Positions 22,472 through 33,370 are shown, counted from the first letter of the stretch. The stretch is DNA of 64,000 nucleotides from Cyrtodaria siliqua (GCA_037043455.1 JAWPHD010004505.1:62001-126000), one strand, 5' to 3'. Notes: generated by a model from the letters alone, not told the origin. Numbers and translations: made by a program.

Positions 22472-23874
22472 GCAGCCGATGTAGACATATCGGGCATGCT
22501 TAGTGTAGAGCAGCAACGAGAGATGGGTAGTTTACTCTCGGAGTTCAGTGATGTCTTGTCCGAAAACCCGGGGCAGACAGATGGAGTGCAACATGATATT
22601 GTACTCACATCAGGGGAACCAATTAGAATTAAGGGGTATCCCATTCCATTTCACTCCCGATCAATTGTTGATGAGGAGGTGAAAGACATGTTGAAATTGG
22701 GTGTCATCGAACCTTCAAACGCCCCATTTTCATCCCCAGTCGTAATTATTAAGAAGAAAGATGGGTCAATTCGATTCTGCATCGATTTTAGGTAGCTCAA
22801 TAAACGTACCATCTTTGATGCAGTGCCAATGCCTAATATTGAGGAGGTATTCTCTAAACTTGCGGGATATTCGTATTTCTCCAAGTTAGACCTCAGTTAA
22901 GGTTATTGGCAAGTCCCACTTTCAGACCGAGCTAAAGAGATGACCTCCTTCGAAACTTCGCAAGGACTTTTTAAGTTCAAGGTCATGCCCTTTGGTCTCG
23001 TAAACGCCCCAGCAACATTCTGTAGGTTAATGAGGAAAGTCCTGAAGGATTTGTCCAACACAGACTGTTTTGTAGATGACATCCTGGTGTTTACAACAAC
23101 ATTTGAAGACCATATTAAGGCTCTACGTAATCTGTTGGAACGGCTACGCCGGTTTAAACTGACTGCAAAATCTAGCAAGTGTCACATAGGTTACGCAGAT
23201 ATAGAGTGTCTGGGTCATGTTGTCGGGAGGGACCAGAAATTGAAACCCAACCCCGACAAGGTTAAGGCAATTCAGGAAGCACCAAGACCCGAGACAAAGA
23301 AACAAGTTAGATCATGTTTAGGGTTAGCGGGTTTTTACAGGAAGTTTATTCCAAACTTTTCGGCTATAGCTGCACCTTTGTCAGACTTGACAAAGAAAGG
23401 TCAACCCAATAAGATAACATGGGAGGAAAGCCAGGAGCGAGCTTTTGTCTCTTTAATGGGGAGTCTGGTCAAAACCCCAATACTAAAATTACCTGAACTT
23501 GACCAGGAGTTTATCCTCAGAACGGATGCCTCCGATATCAGGGTGGGTGCAGTCCTACTGCAAGAGCAAGATGGGTGTAGTCTCCCCGTGGCTTACGCAA
23601 GTCGGAAACTATTACCCCGGGAATGTAACTACTCTGTTATCGAAAGGGAGTGTCTTGCAGTAGTGTGGGGTGTCAGTAAATTCCACCGATATGTTTTGGT
23701 AAGGAATTTGTCTTGGAGACTGATCACCAACCGTTAGCTTATATGAATAAAGCAAAGGTAGCTAACAGTAGGTTAATGAGGTGGGCACTGACTCTGCAGC
23801 CTTACCGGATGAAAATTAAAGCGATCCGAGGAAAGGACAATATTGGGGCAGACTATTTAAGTCGCCGCACATAA
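22472..23874 (+). pseudogene. reverse transcriptase and RNase H of the Gmr1-like element
   Basis: Same frame as integrase after the stop at 22469. The N-terminal part includes LTSGEPIRIKGYPIPF, VIEPSNAPFSSPVV and KKDGSIRFCIDFR. Stops follow at 22793 (before LNKRT) and 22898 (in DLS-GYWQVPL). Then come MPFGLVNAPATF and the catalytic FVDD box (23069-23080). The connection has GLAGFYRKFIPNFS. RNase H shows LRTDASDIRVGAVLL, then YSVIERECLAVVW. A one-base frameshift near 23695 moves the final segment (ETDHQPLAYMNKAKV, ending GADYLSR) to another frame, which closes at the TAA at 23872. Domain order and lengths are otherwise complete. The protein copies RNA into DNA in the particle. Confidence 0.9.
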
Positions 23875-24159
23875 TGACCGGTTTAATACAATAGGGTATT
23901 GCAGTGTATTGTACAATAATAGTATATGTTACGACAGGGTAGTGTACAATTGTAGAATAGTGTTGAAAGTGTAATTACATATTATAGTTAGGTTATAACT
24001 GCAGTGGTAATAGTTAACATACTCAAGCGATTGAGCGATCAGCTTGTACGTTTTGTCGCTCGTTTGCTCAGAAGAATTAATAGTTTCTTAACGTGTAAAT
24101 ATTAATTATCATTTTGTTGAATTTTAAAAGTGTAGCACTTTCTTTAAGTGGTGTGATGT
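23875..24159 (+). other. 3' untranslated region of the Gmr1-like element
   Basis: 285 bp of AT-rich sequence between the last stop and the 3' LTR. A purine tract just before the LTR is expected, but only 'aagtggtgtgatg' is present, which is not a clear polypurine tract. Confidence 0.7.
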
Positions 24160-25717
24160 TGTCACAAAATGTCACGGGTAGAGCGTACTGGTCGTATATA
24201 GCTCTTGTAAGTTATCGGTTACACCCAAAATCTATTGTTCGAGTTGAAACAATTTCACAATATTCATGTAACACGTAAAAGCGTGCACATTTTAAGTGGC
24301 CGCCAGAGAGGCCGTGTCATAAGTTTAGTTTTGTGCTAATGCATGTAAACGTATAGGTATATTTTCCTTAAACTGCAAAATTGTATAAGGGGCCTCTCGT
24401 GTAGATTCAATACTGTAGATTTAGCCACGTTTGTCACGGACTGAACGGGGGAAATAATGATTTGGGCGTAATGTTTGCTATACAACCTATTGTCTTCTAG
24501 CTCTCGCCGGGATCATCGATAGTACTTTGTTGGAACAGAGATTGGACGGCAAAATTCATAGGCAACATGTGGTTAGTAATTTTATTAAACTTTTATCGTA
24601 CATTTGTATGCAGTGGGCGGCGCCATCTTGTTTGGCGGTTACGACATCCGGTTAGCATTGATGTTTCTCAAACATAACTTTAGACTAGCATATGATTTGA
24701 AGTTACTTTATTAGATGTAATTATTGTAATTGATCATTAATTGTAAAACAATATTAATTTGATAACAGTGGATAATAGGTGCATTAGTTAACGTTGGCGT
24801 ATAACTCGGTGATTGTAATACACGATTGTCAACATTAGTTAACAATGAGATGAGTGACAAGAATAAATGCGTGCATGCATAACTCAGTGAGTGTAATATA
24901 TGAGTAATTTGATCATGTTTATATTACATGTATTAGGGGCATTGATTAACAGCGACGTACATAGCGTATACATGGCGTTGTAGAATATGTATACATTGCT
25001 ACTCCTCATTAGTACAGCTTACATATATTGATTGAATAATGATTTGTTTGGGTAATGATAATTATGCAAGATTGTTATGTTTGTCAACCGACATCTAAAA
25101 CGTATGTATAATTACAGCCTAAGCCATCCAGGATATAAGCCATCAAGGATATAAGCCATCCAGGGTTGGAGTAAGCCATCTAGGTTTGGATATCCAGGAG
25201 TGGAGCTAAGCTTCCACGATTAACGTTTACAAGCGGTGGAGACGGTCCCCGTACCTGCGCAGCCAGGTTTTACTAACGACAACCCCCGGGACACAAGGTG
25301 GGCCCGTTACCAATCCTCACTGGAGGAATATATCTCACAATCTCAGTGGAGGTTAACTATCATTGCATCGCGTCATCAACCCTTACAGAAGGCATTTGAT
25401 GACAATCATCCATTGAATTCGCGCATCATCATCTTCATGAGCTCTCGCGTATCACAGTTATCGCACTAGATCAACATTGTTATAGATTTAACAACACTTT
25501 AGTGTCGTAGACATTCAGTATTTATAATAATACTAAGAACGTCTTAAACGTTCATGAGAACATTCTTTTCATAGTTCATTTGTGTATTCGCTTGTTTTTT
25601 TAGATAATTGTATATATATTAAACATATTTTAAAAGTTGCATTAAACTTATGTAAATGAATTCACCGTCATTGATTCTTTCCTGAGTTAGCCCAACCACT
25701 AAGGTCATCCTGTGACA
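24160..25717 (+). repeat. 3' LTR of the Gmr1-like element
   Basis: 1558 bp, aligned to the 5' LTR with about 12 substitutions and three small indels by eye (about 99% identity). Followed directly by TCCAA. Confidence 0.92.
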
Positions 25718-25722
25718 TCCAA

Positions 25723-26621
25723 TATCAGAACATTTTAATAATATCTTTATGATCATTTGTACATTTCTTTCTAGATTTGTTTTCATTGCAATCGTTCTTT
25801 AGATGATTTTCTTGTACATGTAGTATGTCTTTTTATCACATGACTTACGGTGTGGGAGTGGAATAACACCATTCTATATTTTCGATATACCACTAGTTAT
25901 ATAAGTAAGCAAAGAAGCCTGTAAAAATAATTCGATAATGACTATGATCCAATTCCCACGGTTTATGTCTGTTTCGCGTGTTAAAGCGACAGGCAAAATG
26001 CAATAAAAGTCGATATTTAAGTTATGTGATAAATAGAACCTAACATTCGTTCTCATTCATTATTGAATTTGTTAAACTCGTTAGCAAAAATGATACTTGC
26101 CGAGCATTATATCGTTTTTGCTAACGATTTTAATAATTCAATAATGAATGAGTACTCATGTAAAATCCTCTTTGTACTCCTGAAAAAGGTGTAAAGTCGA
26201 AAGAGCTCGAGTATCTATTTTAGGTAACTAGCTAAGATTTGTGTTATTTGTTTATAGCACTGTAAATGATAAGTGAGTTTTCCACATTGTTTTCCACATG
26301 CATTTTAACAAAATTACTCTATGATTTAGTATCCTATCTGGATCCGTAGTTTGTGAAAGGTGTTCTGTTCAATGTATGATCTTCTCTACTATATATATAC
26401 ATGTATCAAACTATTTGTCTTAGCTCAAGCAAATTCTGCGTTGGGATTCTTTATAACATTATCTAGCGGTACATACCACCATAAGAGACACGATTCTCAC
26501 GTCTATGCTGCATGCTGCTCACCTTATTCCCAACTCCCATCCTTCCATCATCAAGAGGGTTTGTGGGGCGCTCTGATGCACTATTTTTTAGTTTCTAGTA
26601 TTTGTTTCATACACAGGCAAT
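25723..26621. other. no gene; AT-rich, with one hairpin
   Basis: Right flank of the LTR element. Apart from the inverted repeat at 26052-26152 nothing is recognisable. Confidence 0.4.
26052..26152. repeat. 101 bp near-perfect inverted repeat
   Basis: The left arm, CTCATTCATTATTGAATT then CGTTAGCAAAAA, is repeated inverted as TTTTTGCTAACG then AATTCAATAATGAATGAG. Arms are about 45 bp with few mismatches and a loop of ~12. It could be a small foldback/MITE. Confidence 0.75.
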
Positions 26622-26762
26622 CTTGCCACATATGAAAATCATATGAAAATCATATGATCCATATATGATTTTCGTATGAAAGGTTTCATATGAGAAACAA
26701 CAAAAAGGAGCAACATATGATTTTCATATGAAACCTTTCATATGATTTTCATATGTGGCAAG
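26622..26762. repeat. 141 bp foldback element rich in CATATG
   Basis: Begins CTTGCCACATATGAAAATC and ends GATTTTCATATGTGGCAAG, with at least 27 bp perfectly paired at the ends. Further inverted words inside (GAAAGGTTTCATATGA with its complement) extend the stem. This is typical of a foldback element or short MITE. Confidence 0.8.
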
Positions 26763-27502
26763 TTTGTCTATGTATAAATAACTCAAACTTCATCCTTTTT
26801 CTTGAGTGGTTGGGTGAAGGGAGTGGTGGGTTTGGGGGCCTGGGTGCGCAAAACAAAAAAATATATTGGTAAATAACATATATGAAATGTGCAATGATTT
26901 TGCTAAAGGTAGACATCGAATCTGTTGTTGCTAAACATGTATAGTTTCGCTTATTATTCATAGCTCAGCAGTACTGGGGTATTGGTTTCCCTCACGAGGG
27001 GATAGGGAGGAGAGGCACTATCAAAAGGTTTGGGTGTATTTTTTTTCTTCAAATGTAACCAATCCTCATCATTTTTTGTCCAGTCGGAATTGAGAGTGTG
27101 GATTGAGAGTGGGAGTGGGGGACATGTAAATAGTTCTTAGTTATAAGTTGTGTTCAGTATAACGCCATACATGTGGCGCATTGGAGTTTAGTTTGGTTGA
27201 TGGAATGGAGAGTGCACTATCAGTTTGTTTTGTGTTTTTTTCTTAAAAGATATCATCAATCCTCATCCAGTTGTTTAAAAAAAAAGAGGTAAACATTTCT
27301 GTGTTTTTAGTCTTACACCGTGATAATAATGCATACTGACCACCTCAATCCCCACCCACCCATCCACCTTCAACTATCAACCGAGTTATAAAGATGGTTT
27401 TACTTGTTTATATTACAATTATATAATATCAATGTTCACGCCTTTAGCGTTTTGGTGTTTGTGGTGAGTGGGGGCCTATTTTTTCAAAAAAAAATGTTTC
27501 TG
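26763..27502. other. no gene; diverged G/T-rich repeats
   Basis: Phrases such as 'gtgcactatca...tttttttcttaaaa...tcaatcctcatcca' recur loosely near 27017, 27210 and 27470, suggesting an old tandem repeat of ~200-250 bp. No coding signal. Confidence 0.4.
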
Positions 27503-28089
27503 TGTTATACCACACATATAGCCACCACTACAGTTTAACAATCATCACCGTCCCTCATCCAACCATTACATTCCCTCATGTTTCGAGGTGACCAGTATGC
27601 TACGTATTTATGGTGTAAGAATAAACAGACGAACACAGAAACATGTACTTTTAAAAACAATATTACTGCTCAGCAGGCCATATCGTGTGACATACATTGC
27701 CATATTAGACATTACTGGTAAACAATATTGAAGAAATTCTTTTAGTTCATTAGTTTCAAGTTGATGGTTTCTCTCCTAAGGTAAGCACACGTTAATCCTT
27801 TTTTTCTCAGAGACATAACTCAAAAACATTCATTTAATAAGTATTGGACCTTTGGATTTTTATTTTGTGAGTAAATACGGGTATTTGTTTTAAGTTTCAA
27901 AGCCTTAGTATTGATAACTTAGAAATAAAAGGCAAAGTTAATTTCTAGTTTAAACCTTTATCAGTAAAACAATGTATTCATAGAGTTATGGGACTTATCA
28001 GATGTATTCATTGAATTGAAATAAACTTGTTAATTATATGTTTGTGTTGCAGGTTTTGCTTCCTTTCTTGTTACATTTCACTCGTAACA
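27503..28089 (+). repeat. candidate 5' LTR of the second Ty3-like element
   Basis: The base before the leader is fixed by the primer site that follows: the sequence ends CTCGTAACA at 28089. A matching inverted start, TGTTATAC, lies at 27503, giving a 587 bp LTR with TGTTA...TAACA ends. No second LTR copy was found in the window, so the start is a guess. Confidence 0.35.
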
Positions 28090-28094
28090 GAAAT

Positions 28095-28111
28095 TGGGGG
28101 CTCGTCCGGGA
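28095..28111 (+). promoter_or_regulatory. primer-binding site for tRNA-Pro
   Basis: TGGGGGCTCGTCCGGGA is a perfect complement of the tRNA-Pro 3' end, the same site used by gammaretroviruses and several Ty3-type elements. It lies five bases after the inferred LTR end and ~120 bp before gag-like sequence. Confidence 0.85.
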
Positions 28112-28232
28112 AAGAAACATTTTCGGTGCTTTAATCAATTATACATTTGCTTTTGGTAATAATAAAATAATAAATAAATAATAAAAGCACACAATTAATT
28201 GTACATTTTGTACATTTTCAATATTATAAAGC

Positions 28233-29400
28233 GTGAAACCAGCTACAGTCAAAATTATGTTTGATCTTGAAAAATGTGTTGCTATGCCTACCCAGGAGGA
28301 ATTTGATTCACTTAAAAAAGATGAAATGCTCTTGCTTGCAAAACATTATAAGTTATCGAAATGTAAATCTTCTAAGAGAAAATCTAAGATTACAAATATT
28401 TTGATGAAAACGTTTTTGGAGAGGACGCAGTAAATTTGTTGGTGGAAACAGAATATGATTTAAAATTAAAATGAATTGAATTACAAAATATGAAAGAAAT
28501 TGAAATGAGGAATCTAGAGAAAAAAGAAATAGAATTGGGAAATGGAAATTAGAAAACGAAATGAAAACAATAAGAGATGGAAATGAAATTAACATGATTA
28601 GAAGAAGAAAAGTTCATCTTCACTGCCACTCTCCAACCCATCTTCGTTTGATTAACTAACATATTAGATCAGTACCACCTTTTCATGAAAAGGAAGTTGA
28701 CAAATATTTTCTTCATTTTGAGAAAATTGCTGAAAATTTGAAATGGCCAAAGAACATTGGTCATTATTTTTACGGAGTGTTTTAATTGGATAAACCCGAG
28801 AGGTTTACACTCAATTAACTGTAAAACAAAGTTCATCATACCAAACTGTTAAAAATATTATCTTAAACGCTTATGAATTGGTACCAGAGGCATATAGGCA
28901 GAAGTTTAGAAATTGTAAGAAAACTCATGTTGAATTTGCTCGAACCAAAGAATTATTATTTGATAGATGGTGTGCATCCAAGAAAATTGGGAGCAATCAT
29001 GATAAGTTAAGGCAACTTATTTTAATTGAAGAGTTCAAAAAGTTCATTCACAATGATGTTAAAACCTATTTAGATGAGCAAAAGGCTGAACATTTGGAAG
29101 ATGCTGCACGTTTGCCGGATGATTATTTACTAACTCACAAGGGTTCAACAAATAAGGCCTCAGAAGCATTTTTCATTTAAGAAACCCTCTCACTCTTACG
29201 GCAGTACTTCTAAATCTCAGTCTGGTATATTAGGTACTAGTACTTCTAAACATCAAGCATCTAATGATAATACTGATAATAAATCCTTATGTCAAATAAC
29301 TTGCAATTATTGTAAAGAGAAAGGACACCTCATTTCAGAGTGCTTTACTTTGAAAAGGAAGCACCAACAAAAAGAGGGTTTAAAACCTACTGGTCTCACC
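28233..29400 (+). pseudogene. gag: gag of a second, degenerate Ty3-like element
   Basis: The first part (28233-28433, no ATG; the frame opens with GTG) reads FDLEKCVAMPTQEEFDSLKKD, the N-terminal style of animal Ty3 gag. A Glu/Lys-rich stretch follows with stops. Then HEKEVDKYFLHFEKIAENLKW (about 28687) and, after breaks, the SCAN-like capsid core LVPEAYRQKFRNCKK...FDRWCASKK...DDYLLTHK (28878-29150). A CCHC zinc knuckle, CNYCKEKGHLISEC (CX2CX4HX4C), lies at 29302-29343. Several stops and at least two frame changes are present. It packages RNA in the particle. This gag differs from that of the 16.9-25.7 kb element in its SCAN core and zinc-knuckle spacing, so it is another lineage. Confidence 0.75.
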
Positions 29401-29644
29401 TCTTTACGGTCTAAACTCCATTATTGGGTTGGAAACAATGCAAATTTTCAAGTCAAGAAATCCCCGTCTGATTCTGTTATGGAACTTATGAACCATTTAT
29501 GTCTGACGATTCTATATCACTGGTGATTCAACCAAACCTATCCTTTTTAAAATATTACGTGACACAGGAGTTTCTCAATCTCTTATATTAGCAGATACGC
29601 TGCCTTTACTCAGAGAAAAAAAGTATGAAAAGAGAAATCTGCAA

Positions 29645-30240
29645 ATCGTTGAACACGATAAATACTCGTATTGCAGTCTCGGTTTGATTGAACCTGTTCA
29701 TGAACGGTAGTGAGCAGTGCTTGCTACCGTTCATGCCCTCTAGCCCCGTGTTGAGCAGAACTCAATATTTAAAATGCCAATAGTACAAAAATTTGAGCCA
29801 TCCCAAAGATGGTATGCATATGACGGTGAACATGGAACTTTCAATGATGTGTTCCATGGTCATCGGCAGTTTCTAACTAAAATCTTTGCCCTAAACGAGA
29901 TAACAATGGACGAAATAAACAAAATGTAATTTAGCTGGGAGCAGAGGTTATGAAGCCTGCGTATCACAGGTAAGAGTCAAAAGACTAAACTAAAAAGCAG
30001 GCAACATATCCTAAAGGTGATTAAACACTACTCAGAACCTATAAAGTCTGGAGTAGTGAACCACCTATTTGAAATTCAAGTAAGAAGCCAAACGTATTTG
30101 TGAATGTACCATCGATATATGTAAATATCGGGCTCAGCGATCTCCAAAAATCGGAATGAATAATAGTTCTGATTGCAAGCACGTGGAGACGTTTAACCGC
30201 CGCCACAATGCATAGGCAACGCTACTGTGATATATAAAAA
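29645..30240 (+). mobile_element. unknown repeat inserted in the protease, copy 1
   Basis: The segment 29655-29850 reappears reverse-complemented at 30510-30710 (GCAGTCTCGGTTTGATT, GTTCATGAACGGTAG, GAGGGCATGAACGG, CATATGACGGTGAACATG). The boundaries are judged from where protease sequence stops and resumes. No coding sequence is seen. Class unknown. Confidence 0.55.
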
Positions 30241-30482
30241 GGTATTCTGGTACTAATGTACTTATTCACGGGGTAGAGTGCTTTTATTTGACTGTCCCTC
30301 TCCATAATATGTATATGTCATCAAATTTTATTACTGAACCTGTGGCTGTGGGAATAAGATCTTCTTTGACATTTAAAGGTGTCCATTTGTTACTAGGCAA
30401 TGACCTAGCTGGAGATAAAGTCGTGGTTAATCCACTTGTGTTTGACAAGCCTTTTTTAGATCAAACTTTCGCTCCTCGAAGA

Positions 30483-30722
30483 TACTGTGACCATACGCCG
30501 TACGACATGGGGAAGTAGTAAACTACATGTTCACCGCCATATGCATGCCATCTTCGGGATGGTTAACATTTTTTACTATTGATTTTATGAATATTGAGTT
30601 CGGCTCAATCCGGGGCTAGAGGGCGTGAGCGGTTGCTAGCATAAGTTCACTACCGCTCATGAACAGTCATAATCAAACCGCGACTGCAATATTTCGTATG
30701 TGTCGTGCTCGGCCGTTTCCAA
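30483..30722 (-). mobile_element. unknown repeat, copy 2 (inverted)
   Basis: Shorter inverted copy of the repeat at 29645-30240, about 80-85% identical by eye, placed between the protease and the linker. Two independent insertions of one family, or a rearranged single one, would both give this pattern. Confidence 0.55.
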
Positions 30723-31007
30723 AGGTACATTATCATACTCTTTCTGATCCCGTTGGCAGGAAATACCTGATGTATATCCGGCTTGTGCAGTTACTCGAGC
30801 TTTGGCACAAGAGCCATTGGGAATGACCTTTCTTCTGACATTAACTTGGCTGATACTTTTATTGGTCAGTGCTATAATACAGAGGTAAAAAATCTCCTGA
30901 TATTAGCCCATCTGAATCTAGGACGGACTACAGTAAAAATAACATTCACTTACCAGATCATTTTCCTTCTTTTTGTTTGAATGACAAAGATCATGACAAA
31001 CTATCGA

Positions 31008-31126
31008 GATCACAACTTATAGTAAAATCACTTAAAATAAATAGTTCACCTCTTCGGTTACACTCTGCATCATCAATACAAATTCCACAAAATAACTCTT
31101 CATTTCTTAGAACTAAACCATAAGTA
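31008..31126 (+). repeat. detached duplicate of a PLE coding segment
   Basis: Matches 31696-31813 at about 90% (ttcacctcttcggttacactctg, caatacaaattccacaaaata, cttagaactaaaccata). It lies ~690 bp upstream of the same segment in the PLE. Confidence 0.8.
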
Positions 31127-31294
31127 CGCCTGCACAATAGTGTTGTTTGTGCCAAGTGACGACCGTAAAAAGTCTCCCCGTACATCCAATCAATATTGTT
31201 ATGTTTACATCCTACAGGGATTGTATGACGTTCATTGATCCAGTTTTTCCTTAAACACGTGTGTTTCATATACCGCGTTGAAGGTGTTGTGCTC

Positions 31295-33370
31295 ATCGAT
31301 AATAGCGAGGATTGTGCGCATATAAAATCGATTCAAGCTAACCAGTAGGCCTTGTCTTCACCACCCTTTCTGTTGTTTTTTGTCTCTTTCATTGTATTTT
31401 CAAGTCCTTGTTTGCAGTACAGTGTGGACCTATGATGCCATTGCCCTCGGACGCTATGGTTTCTATAGGACCCTATATCTCATTTTGGCCCATTTTATTA
31501 GGGTTTTCCTTAACTTTCCTCATTATCTTGTATTAGACACTGACGTCGAGTTTTGGACCTCTTTTAACAGTCCGTAAGTTTACTAATATTATTTCTTATG
31601 GATCTTTGATACGATTCTATTTCGTATCTCTAAAAAATACTAATTGGCCCTTATTTCACTTTTCACGGAATGGTATTACTCTCCAAAAAACAATTATGAG
31701 TCAATTAGTTAAAACTTTTAAAATAAATCTTTCACCTCTTCGGTTACACTCTGAGTCATCAATACAAATTCCACAAAATAACTTTTCATTTCTTAGAACT
31801 AAACCATATGTACGCCTTACACCTTTAAATCTTCATTCGGCAACCTCGTTTCATGTTCCTTCTAATAATATTACTAGGATTTTTAATAATGGCTCAAAAG
31901 CTTCCGTAACTCCTCTTGGATCACCTGTTTTGTGGAAATACCATATAAAGTCTCAATTCAGAAATCATTTAGTTCATTCAAGACGCATGGTCTTTTCCTC
32001 TATTAATAAGTGCAATGCTAAGAGGTGCAGTTGTTGCAATTATTTATCTTGCAAGTACACCATTAAATCAGCTGTTAATGGTAGATTGTCTAATGTATTC
32101 GCTAGAGAAAATACTACATTTTTGGCATGTAATAATATTAAAGCGTTTTTTACTAACGGCAGTTTAGACAATTATACTATGTGGACTTGCTATGAAGTTT
32201 GTGAAGCACCCTTTTGTGTTTGTGATGTCGTTTGCATTTATTATTGCTTTTGCCTTCTTGTTTGTCTATTTGCGTGTTTGTTTCTGTGTTTTGTGGTTGA
32301 CTGTCCTCCTTGAATGCTACTTTCCCTGTCCGATCTTTTTATACTTCTTCCTATTAGATAATATTTTCGTCAGGTATGAAACCACCGTTTATAGACAAAT
32401 TGTTGGTATCCCTATGGGTACGAACTGTGCACCATTTGTCGCAGATTTGTTTTTATTTTGCTATGAAAGAGATTTCATGTTGAATCTTTCACCAGATACC
32501 CAGGCAGATGTTATTGAAGTTGACATATTGAACATTAACAACCCTTTCTTTCCAACTATGGTTAATAATATTTATCAGCTGAACAAAGCTAATATATCTG
32601 ATAATAACGCTTCTTTTCTTGATTTATATTTCTTTGTGGTGAAATAATTAGCAAAATCTATGACAAGAGGGATGATTTTAATTTTGACATTGTTAATTAT
32701 CCCCATTTGGATGGGGATGTTCCCCGAGCAACTTCTTATCTCAACTTATACGTTTTTCAAGAGCTTGTACTCGGGTTGAGGACTTTAATATTCGTAACAT
32801 TTGTATAATTAAAAAGCTACTCAATCAGGGTTACCGTTACCATAAACTTCGTAAAACCTTTGCTAAATTTTATTATCGTAACCCGGATCTTCTTTTCAAA
32901 TATAAAAGTAATTTAAGGACTCTTCTGCCACAAGGACTATCACAACCTGACTTCTATGGTGATGTGATTTATAATCTTTGTAAGATTCTTGGTCATGATC
33001 ACGTTCATACTATCTTTGTTAAACTTGTTAAAAAGTATATCTAAAGAGGTTATGACCCTATCATTTTGCAACGTACTGCATGCTTGGTGGTGGACCCTTT
33101 TACAGTTCGCCACTATGCTTTCCTCTTTAATTGTACGATGACCGGACAGGGCTGTGGACCCTATGATGACGCCTGCCTAAAGCTAATTGGACGGTGGCGT
33201 TTGATGTTTGTCTATGATCTGTCTTGTCGTGCCCTTAATGGTTTATTGTATTTATTATTACTTTTGCCTTCTTGTTTGTATGTTTGCCTGTTAGTTTCTG
33301 TGTTTTTTGGTTGACTGTCCTTGAATGCTACTTTCCCTGTCCGATCTTTTTATATGTCTTTAAACTTTTA
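31295..33370 (+). pseudogene. Penelope-like element, rearranged, RT catalytic box deleted
   Basis: The leader shared with 10060-10338 is followed by an open N-terminal region (31606-32215) ending in a Cys-rich block (CNAKRCSCC) and then RT-type sequence FLACNNIKAFFTNGSLDNYTMWTC. At 32210-32350 a foreign segment interrupts it. RT resumes as LLDNIFVRYE, IVGIPMGTNCAPFVADLFLF, an organisation typical of Penelope-like reverse transcriptases. The stretch that should carry Tyr-Leu-Asp-Asp is shortened: after QADVIE it jumps to VDILNINNPFF, whereas the copy at 46.6 kb has the full box. NKANISDNNASFLDL, a frameshift near 32640, KIYDKRDDFNFDIVNYPH, and GYRYHKLRKTFAKFYYR follow to a C-terminal part ending at about 33250. 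I see no GIY-YIG domain. PLE enzymes prime from nicked DNA. This copy is dead. Confidence 0.75.
32210..32350 (+). repeat. PLE terminal segment inserted inside the PLE reading frame
   Basis: About 140 bp (ttttgtgtttgtgatgtcgt...ccttgaatgctacttt) also found at 33240-33355 and 34372-34500, and inverted at 43926-44000, all at PLE ends. Here it splits the RT between CEA and the LLDNIFV block. It keeps the frame open through hydrophobic nonsense sequence. Confidence 0.7.

Larger units (their letters stand above)
16929..25717 (+). mobile_element. Gmr1-like Ty3/gypsy LTR retrotransposon, near-complete but broken
   Basis: An 8789 bp element bounded by TCCAA on both sides (16924-16928 and 25718-25722), a 5 bp target duplication left by integrase. 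The LTRs are 1567 and 1558 bp and about 99% identical. Both start TGTCACA and end TGTGACA. The primer site is for tRNA-Leu. The coding region is essentially one frame, 19163-23697, in the order gag, protease, integrase, reverse transcriptase, RNase H. Integrase before reverse transcriptase is the Ty1/copia order, but the proteins are Ty3-type. That combination defines the Gmr1-like group, first described from Atlantic cod and other animals. There are seven in-frame stops (19214, 19865, 20540, 20795, 22469, 22793, 22898) and one frameshift (about 23695), so this copy cannot be autonomous. No clear polypurine tract precedes the 3' LTR. A related solo LTR is at 44276-45829. Confidence 0.92.
29523..30985 (+). 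pseudogene. protease and linker of the second Ty3-like element, split by two insertions
   Basis: The active-site part, FKILRDTGVSQSLILADTLPLL (29547-29612), has Asp-Thr-Gly. About 600 bp later the frame resumes as HGVECFYLTVPLHN, then LLGNDLAGDKVVVNPLV (about 30260-30450), the C-terminal half of the same protease. A linker piece with YPACAVTRALAQE continues at about 30773-30815. The gaps hold two copies of an unrelated repeat in opposite orientation. No reverse transcriptase or integrase is found: Penelope-type sequence begins at about 31008. This is a truncated and dead element. Confidence 0.7.

Noticed and set aside
30991..31296. Minus-strand 101-codon frame with TCLRKNWINERHTIPV
   Set aside because: Half of it is antisense to a PLE duplicate and the rest matches nothing I recognise.
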